From Sulfurovum sp. (lineage in GTDB: Bacteria; Campylobacterota; Campylobacteria; Campylobacterales; Sulfurovaceae): 64,000 nt of DNA. Below, one piece after another: positions 46,302 to 54,377 of this stretch; within the stretch, counting starts at the first letter, position 1, and every line of letters begins with the position of its first letter. The position numbers and the translations under genes were made by a program. The stretch lies in NCBI GenBank assembly GCA_026990595.1, contig JALXCZ010000013.1:1-64000 (forward strand), in the 5' to 3' direction. The notes below the pieces were generated by a model. It saw nothing but the letters and a program-made list of their open reading frames with translations, made no database searches and had not been told where the DNA came from.

Positions 46302-46323
46302 TTTTATTAATGAAAGAGAATAA

Positions 46324-47394
46324 ATGAAACAAATTATACAAGATCTAAGTAAAGAAGAATTAGCAGATGTGATAAAACCAAGTTTTAGAGCAAAACAAAT
46401 CTACAATTGGATATACCATAAATATGCGATGTCATTTGAAGAAATGAAAAACCTTCCTAAACAGATGAGAGAAGAGCTTGAGTGTACGTATACACTTGCA
46501 CCGCTCAAGACTTTAACGGTACAAGACAGTATAGACGGTAGCCGCAAATATCTTTTTGAACTCCATGATGGACATACAGTAGAAGCTGTACTGCTTTTGA
46601 TGAGGGAGAAAGAGTATCATGAAGATGGCTCTGTAAAGCATCAGGAACGCTATACAGTGTGTATCTCTTCTCAGGTAGGGTGTAAGGTAGGATGTGCCTT
46701 TTGTTTGACGGCAAAGGGTGGTTTTATGCGAAATTTGACTGCCGGTGAAATCGTTGAGCAGTTACGTATGATCAAGAAAGACAATGATATTGATGCCAAC
46801 CGTCGTGTCAACATCGTGTATATGGGGATGGGTGAACCGCTTGACAACCTTGAAGAGGTAGTAAAGTCCGTGAAAATATTTGCAGACTCTGAAGGCATGG
46901 CTATCGCAACACACCGTCAGACCATCTCCACTTCAGGACTCAGCTCCAAGATAGAGAAACTCGGAAAGATGGAGCTTGGAATTAACCTTGCTATCTCACT
47001 GCATGCCGTAGATGATGAACTCAGACAGCGGCTTATGCCTATCAATAAAGCGTATAATATTGAGTCTATTATCACTGCAGTAAAAAACTTTCCTGTCAAT
47101 GACAGAAAGAGGGTCATGTTTGAGTATCTTGTCATCAAAGATGTCAATGATGATATGGCTGCTGCAAAAAAACTTTTAAGTCTTTTGGACGGTATTAAAG
47201 CAAAAGTAAATTTGATCTATTTTAACCCTTACGGTGGAACAGAATTTAAACGTCCAAGTGAAAAAGATATGAAAGCATTTCAGGAATATCTTACCAAAAG
47301 AGGATTACACTGCACAATCCGCGAATCCAAAGGTCTGGATATCTCTGCTGCCTGTGGGCAATTGCGGGAACAAGAACTTGAAGGGGGCATATAA
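46324..47394 (+). CDS. rlmN: 23S rRNA (adenine-2503-C2) methyltransferase
   Basis: A 356-residue radical-SAM enzyme. The SAM-cluster cysteines are C120, C124 and C127 (GCKVGCAFCLT). The C-terminal catalytic Cys is C344 (AACGQLREQ). GMGEPLDN and SLHAVDDELRQRLMPINK are family segments. It methylates A2503 of 23S rRNA and possibly A37 of tRNAs. A 32-aa ORF overlaps its stop by one base. Confidence 0.97.
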   Translation: MKQIIQDLSKEELADVIKPSFRAKQIYNWIYHKYAMSFEEMKNLPKQMREELECTYTLAPLKTLTVQDSIDGSRKYLFELHDGHTVEAVLLLMREKEYHEDGSVKHQERYTVCISSQVGCKVGCAFCLTAKGGFMRNLTAGEIVEQLRMIKKDNDIDANRRVNIVYMGMGEPLDNLEEVVKSVKIFADSEGMAIATHRQTISTSGLSSKIEKLGKMELGINLAISLHAVDDELRQRLMPINKAYNIESIITAVKNFPVNDRKRVMFEYLVIKDVNDDMAAAKKLLSLLDGIKAKVNLIYFNPYGGTEFKRPSEKDMKAFQEYLTKRGLHCTIRESKGLDISAACGQLREQELEGGI

Positions 47395-47492
47395 TGCCTG
47401 ATGTACAAATAGCGTTATTGATTTTTATTATGTTGGTTGTTGGTGTTGGCGGGGGATGGTTTATTTATGAAGCAAACAGGGATGATGAGTAG
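47394..47492 (+). CDS. 32-residue single-helix membrane peptide
   Basis: A short ORF whose ATG overlaps the rlmN stop (TAATG), preceded by AAGGGGG. It encodes MPDVQIALLIFIMLVV, then GVGGGWFIYEANRDDE: one transmembrane helix (about 5-26) with an acidic C-terminus. Tight coupling and good Shine-Dalgarno support translation. Length and layout are reminiscent of small oxidase-assembly or subunit peptides, but I do not recognise it. It ends 4 nt before the convergent pseudouridine synthase gene. Confidence 0.6.
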   Translation: MPDVQIALLIFIMLVVGVGGGWFIYEANRDDE

Positions 47493-47496
47493 GTTT

Positions 47497-48483
47497 TCAG
47501 TTATTCCTGCTATTAAATACTCTCTCTTTTTTCGGGCAGATCAATGCTTTCATCTTTCTAAAATCCACTTTACTCTCGATATAATACTTGGCACCATAAG
47601 GGAAAGAAAGTGTCTGTGCATGTAGCATCAGCCGTGGTGCCCCATGCTGTATAAGTCGTTCCTCTTCACTTTGCAGCATATCCAGATAGGCATCACTGGC
47701 CTCAAAGCTTGCCCCATAGATAGGGTCACCCAGAATAGGGTGTTTCACGTGAAACAAATGTACTCTTATTTGGTGAAGTCGTCCTGTGTGGGGATAGCAG
47801 GCTACAAGTGTCGTGTCTAATGCTGCATCATACTCTAATGGTACAAAGTCTGTATGTGCCGTCTTTCCATCTTCGGCTATGAATACTTTATGCTTGGTTT
47901 TTTCATATCCCTCTCTGTTTACTTTGATACATTCTGTAGAAGTAAAAGACTCAGTCAATTTGCCATCAACCCATGCCAAATAGGACTTTTGAATGGTACG
48001 TTTTTCAAAAGCACTTTTGAGAAAATGCTCTGCCTCTTTGTGTTTGGAAGCCAGTAGAAGTCCAGAGGTTTCCATATCTATTCTATGTGTTGCATTGGCG
48101 TTGTCCCCTGCGATGTTTCTGACCTCATCCAACATAGAGTAGGGAGTAGCCATAGTGTTGGGGTGAACGAGTACCCCAGAGGGTTTTTCAAAAATCATAA
48201 AGTCCTTGTTTTGAAAAGCAGGACGAAGACCTGTACCTTTTGGACGAAAGAAAACCATCTCTACGTCACCCTGTATTTTGGCACCCGTATAGGTCATGGA
48301 TACTCCATCAATGATGAGACGTCCTTTTGCGATGTGCCTTTGCGCCTGTCCCTGAGTGTAGTTCAGTGTATGCATCACATACAAAAATGCAATGGTTTCT
48401 TCTTTGATATGAAATTTTTCTTTTACGAATGGCATACGATGGCTTACCTCTTTATAACAGCTTTTAGGATAGAATTTTAGCAT
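47497..48483 (-). CDS. RluA/RluD-family pseudouridine synthase
   Basis: A 328-residue enzyme with an S4-like N-terminal region (GRLIIDGV) and catalytic motif HRIDMETSGLLLASK (Asp). The later PHTGRLHQIRVHL and HPILGDPIYG are typical of the RluA family. Which rRNA or tRNA position it modifies cannot be said. The first ATG (48483) lacks a Shine-Dalgarno; an inner ATG (MPFVKEKF) is possible. It is divergent from purB across 51 nt. Confidence 0.9.
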   Translation of the reverse strand: MLKFYPKSCYKEVSHRMPFVKEKFHIKEETIAFLYVMHTLNYTQGQAQRHIAKGRLIIDGVSMTYTGAKIQGDVEMVFFRPKGTGLRPAFQNKDFMIFEKPSGVLVHPNTMATPYSMLDEVRNIAGDNANATHRIDMETSGLLLASKHKEAEHFLKSAFEKRTIQKSYLAWVDGKLTESFTSTECIKVNREGYEKTKHKVFIAEDGKTAHTDFVPLEYDAALDTTLVACYPHTGRLHQIRVHLFHVKHPILGDPIYGASFEASDAYLDMLQSEEERLIQHGAPRLMLHAQTLSFPYGAKYYIESKVDFRKMKALICPKKERVFNSRNN

Positions 48484-48534
48484 AAATTTAATAGGGGTCT
48501 GGTATTCAAATGCCTGACTCCCAAGGATGAAAAA

Positions 48535-49863
48535 ATGGTTGAAAGATATTCAAGACCAGAGATGGCAGAAAAGTGGACACAACAAGCAAGATATGCAGCA
48601 TGGCTTGAAGTAGAAAAGGCAGCAGTTAAAGCATGGAATAAAATAGGGCTTATCCCTGACGATGATTGTAAAAAGATTATTAAAAATGCTACTTTTTCAG
48701 TAGAGAGAATAGAAGAGATAGAAGCAGTGACAAGACACGACCTCATTGCGTTCAATACAAGTGTCAGTGAAAGCCTTGGTGATGAGTCAAGATGGTTTCA
48801 CTACGGTATGACTTCTTCAGATGCAGTTGATACAGGTGTTGCATTACAAATGAAAGCTTCCTTGGAAATTATTATTGAAGATGTAAAGATGCTTATGGAG
48901 TCTATCAAAAAACGTGCTTTTGAACACAAAATGACGCTTATGGTAGGAAGAAGCCACGGGATACACGGTGAGCCTATTACTTTTGGTTTGACTTTGGCGG
49001 TATGGTATGATGAAGTAGGCAGACATCTCAAGAACCTTGAGGATACGATGGATGTTATTGCAGTAGGGCAGATTTCCGGAGCCATGGGGAACTTTGCACA
49101 TGCACCATTGGAGCTTGAAGAGTATGCAATGGCAGAGTTAGGATTAAAACCTGAGCCGTGTTCCAACCAGGTGGTACAAAGAGACAGATATGCAAGATTG
49201 GCAACTGCATTGGCACTGTTGGCATCGTCTGTTGAAAAGTTTGCTGTACAGGTAAGACACTTACAAAGAACAGAAGTCTATGAAGCTGAGGAGTATTTTG
49301 CCAAAGGGCAGAAAGGCTCCTCGGCGATGCCGCATAAAAGAAACCCTATCTTGACAGAGAACATTACAGGTTTGGCACGTATGATAAGAGCGTATGCTGC
49401 ACCTGCTATGGAAAATGTAGCACTCTGGCATGAGAGAGATATTTCCCATTCGTCTACAGAGAGATTTTGGTTGCCGGATTCGTTTATCACCACAGATTTT
49501 ATGTTGCACCGCATGAACAATGTGATCGCAAACTTAACGGTAATGCCTGAGAATATGATGAAGAATTTGAACCTTACGGGTGGTTTGGTATTTTCTCAGC
49601 GGGTATTGCTTGAGTTGCCAAAAGCAGGAGTAAGTCGTGAAGATGCCTACAGAATAGTACAGCGTAATGCGATGAAAGTATGGGAGGAGATACAGCACGG
49701 TAAACCTACCACCAATGAAAAGGGAGAATCTCTTTATCTTCAGTATCTGCTTGCAGATGAAGAACTGAGAGCATCACTTTCCGAGGTACAGATCAGAGAG
49801 TGTTTTAACTTTGATTATTATACAAAAAATGTTGATGCTATCTTTAATAGAGTATTTAAATAA
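48535..49863 (+). CDS. purB: adenylosuccinate lyase
   Basis: A 442-residue fumarase/aspartase-superfamily enzyme of purine synthesis, used twice in the pathway. The signature SSAMPHKRNPI is at about 262-272; GRSHGIHGEPITFG and TSSDAVDTG are also family segments. AAGGAT precedes the ATG. A REP-like element lies in the 239-nt gap to nrdA. Confidence 0.97.
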   Translation: MVERYSRPEMAEKWTQQARYAAWLEVEKAAVKAWNKIGLIPDDDCKKIIKNATFSVERIEEIEAVTRHDLIAFNTSVSESLGDESRWFHYGMTSSDAVDTGVALQMKASLEIIIEDVKMLMESIKKRAFEHKMTLMVGRSHGIHGEPITFGLTLAVWYDEVGRHLKNLEDTMDVIAVGQISGAMGNFAHAPLELEEYAMAELGLKPEPCSNQVVQRDRYARLATALALLASSVEKFAVQVRHLQRTEVYEAEEYFAKGQKGSSAMPHKRNPILTENITGLARMIRAYAAPAMENVALWHERDISHSSTERFWLPDSFITTDFMLHRMNNVIANLTVMPENMMKNLNLTGGLVFSQRVLLELPKAGVSREDAYRIVQRNAMKVWEEIQHGKPTTNEKGESLYLQYLLADEELRASLSEVQIRECFNFDYYTKNVDAIFNRVFK

Positions 49864-49875
49864 ACAGTAATAAAT

Positions 49876-49908
49876 GTAGATTGTCGGAGAGAGAATACTC
49901 CGACCTAC
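49876..49908 (-). repeat. REP-like palindrome, family 3
   Basis: On the minus strand: GTAG head, stem GTCGGAG, 8-nt loop, stem CTCCGAC. It lies 12 nt after the purB stop. It has the same architecture (GTAG plus hairpin) as families 1 and 2 but a different stem. Confidence 0.65.
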
Positions 49909-50060
49909 AAAAGATTAATTTTTTCATCAAAAATTCTCTACTACCCACCTCATCGGCACTTCCTAAATTATAATATTTTCTTATAAAATGATTGCCTAAA
50001 AATGATACATGAATTCAAAAATATCCAAGCATAATTTGAGTAAAATCATTTAATATTTTC

Positions 50061-50083
50061 ACCTCAAAAATAGAGGTTTTTTT
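50061..50083 (+). promoter_or_regulatory. short hairpin plus T-run in the nrdA leader
   Basis: ACCTC (50061-50065) and GAGGT (50073-50077) form a 5-bp stem, followed by T6, 20 nt before the nrdA ATG. It looks like a weak intrinsic terminator in front of the gene and could be an attenuator or the end of a small RNA. Confidence 0.4.
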
Positions 50084-50102
50084 AATAATTCAGGGAGAAA
50101 GA

Positions 50103-52472
50103 ATGGTTAGAGTAGTAAAACGGAACGGGAGAGTAGAGACTTTGGATGTTTCTAAGATCCAGAAATACACATCAGCTTCAGTAGAGGGGCTAGAGGGTGT
50201 AAGTCAGAGCGAACTGGAAGTGGATGCCAAACTTCAGTTTCGTGATATGATCACTTCTGAGGAGATTCAGACAACCCTTATCAAGACAGCGGTTGACAAG
50301 ATAGACATTGACAGACCCAACTGGACCTTTGTCGCAGCAAGACTTTTCCTCTACGATATTTATCACAAGGCTACAGGTTTTACGGGCTATAACCATCTCC
50401 GTGAGCATTTTGAACGTGGGGAGAAGGAAGGACGTATTGTCCTTGGGCTTAAAGAGAAGTATGACCTTGATGATCTTAATGACTACATCAAGCCTGAGCG
50501 TGACCTGCAGTTCACTTACCTTGGGTTACGAACACTCTATGACAGATATCTGCTCAAAGACAAAAACGGTGTGCCTATAGAACTTCCGCAACAACTTTTT
50601 ATGGGTGTAGCGATGTTCCTGGCACAAAATGAATTTGACTGCCAGACATGGGCAAAGAAATTCTATGATATCCTGAGTAAATTTGAAGTGATGGCAGCCA
50701 CGCCGACACTCTCCAATGCAAGAACACCAAGACACCAACTCAGCTCCTGTTACATCGGTTCAACACCGGACAACATCGAAGGTATTTTTGACTGCTATAA
50801 AGAGATGGCACTGTTAAGTAAATTTGGCGGGGGTATCGGTTGGGACTGGTCGCTGGTTCGCGGTATGGGCTCATACATTGACGGACACAAGCATGCAGCA
50901 GGGGGGATCGTACCTTTCCTTAAGATCGCAAATGATGTGGCGATCGCTGTGGATCAGCTTGGTACCCGTAAGGGAGCCATCGCAGTTTATATTGAGCCAT
51001 GGCATGTGGATATACGTGATTTCCTTGATCTTAAAAAGAACTCTGGAGAAGAGCGTCGTAGAGCACATGACCTCTTCCCTGCACTGTGGCTCAATGACCT
51101 CTTTATGCAAAGAGTGGAGGAGGACGGTACATGGACACTCTTTGATCCGTTCGAAGTGACTGAATTGACAGAGCTTTATGGTGAAGATTTTGAGAAGCGT
51201 TACATTGAACTGGAACATTCAGATGACAACATTACCAGAGAAGTGATCTCGGCAAAGGGGCTTTGGAAAGAGATACTCAGATCTTACTTTGAAACAGGAA
51301 ACCCCTTCCTTACTTTCAAAGATGCAGCCAACAGAGCAAACCCCAACAAACATGTAGGAGTCATCAGATCTTCCAACCTCTGTACGGAGATCTTCCAGAA
51401 TACAGGACCAAACACATACAAAACACGTTTTACTTTTGATGATGGTACAGTAGAGTCATATGATGAGCATGAGATGTTGACAGTTGACAACGGTACAACC
51501 AAGCCGGCCAAGAAAGTCACTGCACTGGATTCTATTAACGGTAAACAGATATGGATCGTAGACAAAGAGAAGCAAGACGGTGACACAGCTGTGTGTAACC
51601 TCGCTTCTGTCAACCTTTCCAAAGTACATACCCAAGAGGACTTGGCACGTGTGATACCCACCGCTGTACGTATGCTTGACAATGTAATAGATCTGAACTT
51701 CTATCCGTTGGCAAAAGTAAAGAAGACCAATGAGAAATCAAGATCCATAGGACTGGGTGTCATGGGTGAGGCACAGATGCTTGCAGAGAACAAGATAGAG
51801 TGGGGAAGCCATGAGCATTTTACCAAAGTAGATGAGGTGATGGAATCACTCTCCTACTACACTATCCGTTCTTCAAGTGACCTTGCCCTGGAGAAAGGAA
51901 AGTACCCTACCTATGAAGGTTCAGACTGGGACAAAGGCATCTTCCCTATTGACAAAGCCAATGAGAATGCATGTAAACTGGTTGACAGAGGTGGACTCTT
52001 TGGGTATGCACATGACTGGGCAGGGCTCAAAGAGAAGGTAAAAGAAGACGGTATGAGAAACGGTTACCTCATGGCGATCGCACCTACAAGTTCCATCTCC
52101 ATCCTGACAGGTACGACACAGGCCATTGAACCGGTGTACAAAAGGAAGTGGTTTGAAGAGAACCTCTCAGGACTCATCCCTGTTGTAGCCCCTAAACTAT
52201 CACCTGAAACATGGGAGTACTATACTCCTGCATACGACCTTGACCAGAATGTCCTCATCAAAGCAGGAGCCATCCGCCAGAAGTGGATAGACCAGGGGCA
52301 GTCGCTCAACATCTTCATCACCCTTGACAAGGCTTCAGGTAAATACCTCAATGAGATCTATATGAATGCTTGGAAGTTTGGATTGAAGTCTACTTATTAC
52401 TTAAGAAGTCAGTCACCTGAGAGTAGTAATGATGTTGAGGATCGTTCACAAGAGTGTGTGGGTTGTCAATAG
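50103..52472 (+). CDS. nrdA: ribonucleotide reductase class Ia, alpha subunit
   Basis: A 789-residue catalytic subunit. The N-terminal ATP-cone (1-90) is the allosteric activity site. Active-site cysteines are C216 (SSCYIGS) and the Cys of TAVCNLAS; NLCTEIF carries the radical Cys. The C-terminal redox pair is C785/C788 (ECVGCQ). It reduces ribonucleoside diphosphates with NrdB, encoded 5 kb away. GGGAG precedes the ATG. A hairpin with T-run lies in the leader, and repeats follow the gene. Confidence 0.97.
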   Translation: MVRVVKRNGRVETLDVSKIQKYTSASVEGLEGVSQSELEVDAKLQFRDMITSEEIQTTLIKTAVDKIDIDRPNWTFVAARLFLYDIYHKATGFTGYNHLREHFERGEKEGRIVLGLKEKYDLDDLNDYIKPERDLQFTYLGLRTLYDRYLLKDKNGVPIELPQQLFMGVAMFLAQNEFDCQTWAKKFYDILSKFEVMAATPTLSNARTPRHQLSSCYIGSTPDNIEGIFDCYKEMALLSKFGGGIGWDWSLVRGMGSYIDGHKHAAGGIVPFLKIANDVAIAVDQLGTRKGAIAVYIEPWHVDIRDFLDLKKNSGEERRRAHDLFPALWLNDLFMQRVEEDGTWTLFDPFEVTELTELYGEDFEKRYIELEHSDDNITREVISAKGLWKEILRSYFETGNPFLTFKDAANRANPNKHVGVIRSSNLCTEIFQNTGPNTYKTRFTFDDGTVESYDEHEMLTVDNGTTKPAKKVTALDSINGKQIWIVDKEKQDGDTAVCNLASVNLSKVHTQEDLARVIPTAVRMLDNVIDLNFYPLAKVKKTNEKSRSIGLGVMGEAQMLAENKIEWGSHEHFTKVDEVMESLSYYTIRSSSDLALEKGKYPTYEGSDWDKGIFPIDKANENACKLVDRGGLFGYAHDWAGLKEKVKEDGMRNGYLMAIAPTSSISILTGTTQAIEPVYKRKWFEENLSGLIPVVAPKLSPETWEYYTPAYDLDQNVLIKAGAIRQKWIDQGQSLNIFITLDKASGKYLNEIYMNAWKFGLKSTYYLRSQSPESSNDVEDRSQECVGCQ

Positions 52473-52493
52473 TACCTCGATTTCTTTCATTCC

Positions 52494-52527
52494 TTTTTTT
52501 CTTTGTTGATGCAACAAAAGAAAAAAA
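52494..52527 (+). terminator. poly-T/poly-A hairpin after nrdA
   Basis: TTTTTTTC plus TTTGTTG pairs with CAACAAA plus GAAAAAAA across an ATG loop with one bulged A. It lies 22 nt after the nrdA stop. The stem is A/T-rich, so it is a weaker terminator than the usual GC stem, or part of a repeat. Confidence 0.5.
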
Positions 52528-52672
52528 CGAACCAAAAAAAGAAAATGCATACGCTATTGCTGGTGAATAATTTTTTTATCAATTTATTTTAAAAAGCTAA
52601 GAAGCTCTAAGTAAAGTTTTTTAATACGTTTATCTTAAAATTGGCGATAGCCTAGCCATATTAAAAAGAACT

Positions 52673-52770
52673 GTCACTCCGAACGACCGAATAAGCGATT
52701 AGCGATTCGAGAGGAGTGACGATTTTTTTGCTTCGTTTTTTTCTAAAAAAAATGACGAGAACTTCAACGC
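52673..52770. repeat. dispersed hairpin element, family 4, copy 2
   Basis: GTCACTCC (52673-52680) pairs with GGAGTGAC (52713-52720), followed by a T-run, GCTTCGTTTTTTT and an A-run with ATGACGAG, closely paralleling 31228-31325. The stem bases ACT/AGT replace ATA/TAT of copy 1 while pairing is kept. Confidence 0.7.
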
Positions 52771-52831
52771 CTCAATTTGAATAATGAGGAAATTCAAAAA
52801 ACATATATTAAAATAATCCCAAATTCATATA

Positions 52832-52860
52832 TGCATTCCCACGCAGAGCATGGGAACGAG
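52832..52860. repeat. palindromic element with TTCCCA/TGGGAA arms
   Basis: TTCCCA (52836-52841) and TGGGAA (52851-52856) flank a 9-nt loop CGCAGAGCA, with TGCA before and CGAG after. It resembles a palindrome that I recall from the intergenic regions of many bacteria; that is memory, not a search. Confidence 0.55.
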
Positions 52861-52988
52861 CCTTTATTTGTAAAAACACTATTTAGACTACCTAACACGT
52901 AAAATAAGACATTTTAAACTCTTTTTCAACCCATGATATGGAAAAAATAATAAAAATGCTTATTTTGGCTTCTGTTTTTGGGTGTTTT

Positions 52989-53014
52989 GTAGGGTGTTGT
53001 CCCATGACAACACC
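52989..53014 (+). repeat. REP-like palindrome, family 1, copy D (left half of pair)
   Basis: GTAG, GGTGTTGT, loop CCCATG, ACAACACC. It pairs with copy E in opposite orientation, 47 nt away, giving a 99-bp unit with outward GTAG heads, almost the same size as the 98-bp pair after typA. Confidence 0.75.
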
Positions 53015-53061
53015 TTGAAATTTATTGTGAAATTCACGTTTTGATAAAAATACATATTTTT

Positions 53062-53087
53062 GGTGTTGTGGGGGCACAACACCCTAC
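53062..53087 (-). repeat. REP-like palindrome, family 1, copy E (right half of pair)
   Basis: Minus strand reads GTAG, GGTGTTGT, loop GCCCCC, ACAACACC. It ends 6 nt before the end of gltA. Confidence 0.75.
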
Positions 53088-53093
53088 GGAAAT

Positions 53094-54377
53094 TTATTCA
53101 CCCGTATACAATTGTCTTGGTCTGGCAATTTTTGAGGTTTCGTCTTTTTTAAATTCTATCCATTGGGTTATCCACCCTACCGTTCGCCCGATAACAAAAA
53201 TTGGAGTGAACATCGATTTTGGTATTTGAAGTGCGGTGAGGATGATGCCGGTATAAAAATCAATGTTGGGGTAGAGATTTCTTGAAATGAAATACTCATC
53301 ACTTAAAGCGATCTCTTCTATTTTCCTTGCAATTGTCATAAGTTCAGTATCTAGATTCAGTTCTTCTCGTAACTCATCTTGCAGTTTTTTGAGTATTTTG
53401 GCTCTGGGGTCAAAATTTTTGTAGACGCGGTGACCAAAGCCCATGAGTCTGAAGTCATCATTGGGGTCTTTGGCTTTTTCTATGAACGCTTCCACATTGT
53501 CTACTGAGCCTATGTGTTCCAGCTGGGCAATGACAGACTCGTTGGCTCCGCCATGTGCCCGTCCCCAAAGTGCTGCAATCCCTGAGGCAATGGCAACATA
53601 AGGGTGTGCACCGGTAGAGGCAACACCACGTACCACCGTGGTGGAGGCATTTTGTTCATGGTCGGCATGGAGGGTAAAAATGGTATCGAGTGCTCTTACT
53701 TCAACTTCTTTTATAGCGGCATGACCGTTTGGCAGGAGGTGCATCTTTCCTCCTGGATAGGCACGCATCATAGTGAGGAAATTTTTGGTAAAACTCAGAT
53801 CAAGATCGGGCTCTATAAACGGGATCCCCAAAAAGTGTCTGTAGGCAAAAGCAGCGATGGTCGGGATCTTGGAAATGATGCGATGTGCCATCTCCAGATA
53901 TTCATTTTCATCCTCCATATCTAAATGTTCATTGTAAAATGAGGCAAGAGATGTCACGGCTGCAGAAAGTGTTGCCATGGGGTGGGCATTGTCAGGAAAG
54001 GCATCAAAGAGTTTGCGTAATCCTCTGTGTAGGTAGGCACGATGGCGTATTTCCAGATCGAAATCAGTCAGTTCCTCTTTGGAGGGCAGCCTGCTGTTAA
54101 GCAGAAGAAAGCAGGTTTCCAGATAACTATGCTTATTTGCTAATTCCTCTATGGGTATGCCACGGTAGCGCAGTTCGCCTTTTGTACCATCTATGAAGGT
54201 AATGGTAGAGTCACACGCAGCAGTAGCTGTGAATCCGGGATCATAGGTAAACATACCCGTATCTGCAAAAAAAGTACGGATATCAAGTACCGAGGGACCT
54301 CTTGAAGCATTTATAATGTTGTATTCGTATGTTTCACCTGTGCGGTTGTCGGTTAATGTAACAGTATTCTTTTTCAT
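53094..54377 (-). CDS. gltA: citrate synthase
   Basis: About 427 residues; condenses oxaloacetate and acetyl-CoA. Family segments are present: ELANKHSYLETCFLLL, LLPNGHAAIKEVEVRALDTIFTLHADHEQNAST with the catalytic His region, GFGHRVYKNFDPRAK and NLYPNIDFYTG with the catalytic Asp near FDPR. The ATG at 54377 is preferred over the in-frame GTG at 54380; AGGAG lies upstream. The first 44 nt overlap the end of mqo, so translation is probably coupled: mqo makes oxaloacetate, gltA consumes it. Confidence 0.96.
   Translation of the reverse strand: MKKNTVTLTDNRTGETYEYNIINASRGPSVLDIRTFFADTGMFTYDPGFTATAACDSTITFIDGTKGELRYRGIPIEELANKHSYLETCFLLLNSRLPSKEELTDFDLEIRHRAYLHRGLRKLFDAFPDNAHPMATLSAAVTSLASFYNEHLDMEDENEYLEMAHRIISKIPTIAAFAYRHFLGIPFIEPDLDLSFTKNFLTMMRAYPGGKMHLLPNGHAAIKEVEVRALDTIFTLHADHEQNASTTVVRGVASTGAHPYVAIASGIAALWGRAHGGANESVIAQLEHIGSVDNVEAFIEKAKDPNDDFRLMGFGHRVYKNFDPRAKILKKLQDELREELNLDTELMTIARKIEEIALSDEYFISRNLYPNIDFYTGIILTALQIPKSMFTPIFVIGRTVGWITQWIEFKKDETSKIARPRQLYTGE

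Larger units (their letters stand above)
52473..53093. other. 621-bp repeat-rich gap between nrdA and gltA
   Basis: A convergent intergenic region without a credible gene. From left to right: the nrdA-side hairpin with poly-T/poly-A arms, a family-4 hairpin element (52673-52770), an ATTCCCACG-type palindrome (52832-52860) and an inverted pair of family-1 REP elements (52989-53087). The A/T-rich DNA between (52530-52660, 52865-52985) shows nothing else I can support. Confidence 0.75.

Noticed and set aside
52892-53077. 61-residue minus-strand frame in the nrdA-gltA gap
   Set aside because: It spans REP elements and A/T-rich DNA; no Shine-Dalgarno and no recognisable family.
46237-53087. CRISPR array
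   Set aside because: The 26-nt repeats are palindromic, dispersed or in inverted pairs, and lack regular spacers and cas genes.
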